The notes under the pieces were generated by a model. The model was not told where the DNA came from. It was given only the letters and a program-made list of their open reading frames with translations, and searched no databases. Shown one piece after another: positions 5,990 through 6,059 of a stretch of DNA of 6,059 nucleotides. The stretch is from positions 1 through 6,059 of the forward strand of contig CAISGS010000421.1 in NCBI GenBank assembly GCA_903884915.1, read 5' to 3'. Each line of letters opens with the position of its first letter. The stretch's first letter is position 1. The translations under genes and the position numbers were made by a program. The DNA comes from an uncultured Caulobacteraceae bacterium (GTDB lineage Bacteria > Pseudomonadota > Alphaproteobacteria > Caulobacterales > Caulobacteraceae).

Positions 5990-5995
5990 CCCTCT
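5990..5995 (-). promoter_or_regulatory. Ribosome binding site of the acetyltransferase gene
   Basis: Minus-strand AGAGGG sits five bases before the ATG at 5984. It is the clearest Shine-Dalgarno in the window and fixes the start. No convincing promoter boxes are seen further upstream (5998-6030). Confidence 0.7.
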
Positions 5996-6033
5996 TTATG
6001 CGACCGGTTCAGCATGGGTAAAGGAAACAAGGC

Positions 6034-6059
6034 CCTCACCCAACCCTCTCCCACAGGGA
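6034..6059 (-). repeat. Type A repeat, copy 3 (inverted, cut by window edge)
   Basis: CCCTCACCCAACCCTCTCCC followed by ACAGGGA is the reverse-strand version of the G-rich segment of copy 1 at 5071-5094. The CTCCC...GGGA at the end looks like the first part of a hairpin continuing past the window. With copies 1 and 2 it brackets the acetyltransferase gene in opposite orientation. Confidence 0.55.

Overview
The window looks like a chromosomal segment of a GC-rich alphaproteobacterium, most likely of the Caulobacterales (Caulobacter, Brevundimonas, Asticcacaulis or Phenylobacterium relatives). This rests on protein style, on G/C-rich third codon positions, and on dense intergenic palindromes of kinds I associate with that group. 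The assignment is an inference, not a database match.

Layout from left to right: (1) Positions 1-809, minus strand: diaminopimelate epimerase (dapF), cut by the left edge near its C-terminus. (2) About 810-940: a divergent intergenic region. (3) 941-3100, plus strand: an exported S9A prolyl oligopeptidase with an intact Ser/Asp/His triad. (4) 3107-4087, plus strand: a radical SAM protein with a cysteine-rich C-terminus, only 6 bases after the peptidase and probably in its operon. (5) 4084-4995, minus strand: the peroxide sensor-activator OxyR, with both redox cysteines; its stop codon interlocks with that of the radical SAM gene in a shared CTAG. (6) About 5031-5507: a gene-free stretch that is a mosaic of at least four palindromic repeat types. 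(7) 5508-5984, minus strand: a YafP-like GNAT acetyltransferase. (8) 5985-6059: its upstream region, ending in an inverted, cut copy of one of the repeats.

How the genes relate: dapF makes meso-diaminopimelate for lysine and peptidoglycan and is housekeeping. The peptidase and radical SAM genes are the only apparent operon. A radical SAM enzyme beside a prolyl oligopeptidase recalls peptide-modifying systems, but no precursor peptide gene is visible, so this is a hypothesis only. The best-supported regulatory observation is at oxyR. A near-consensus promoter places transcription start on the A of the ATG, which predicts a leaderless mRNA. An ATAG-N7-CTAT OxyR-type site overlaps the -10 element, which predicts autoregulation. 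I see no tRNA, rRNA, insertion sequence or CRISPR array.
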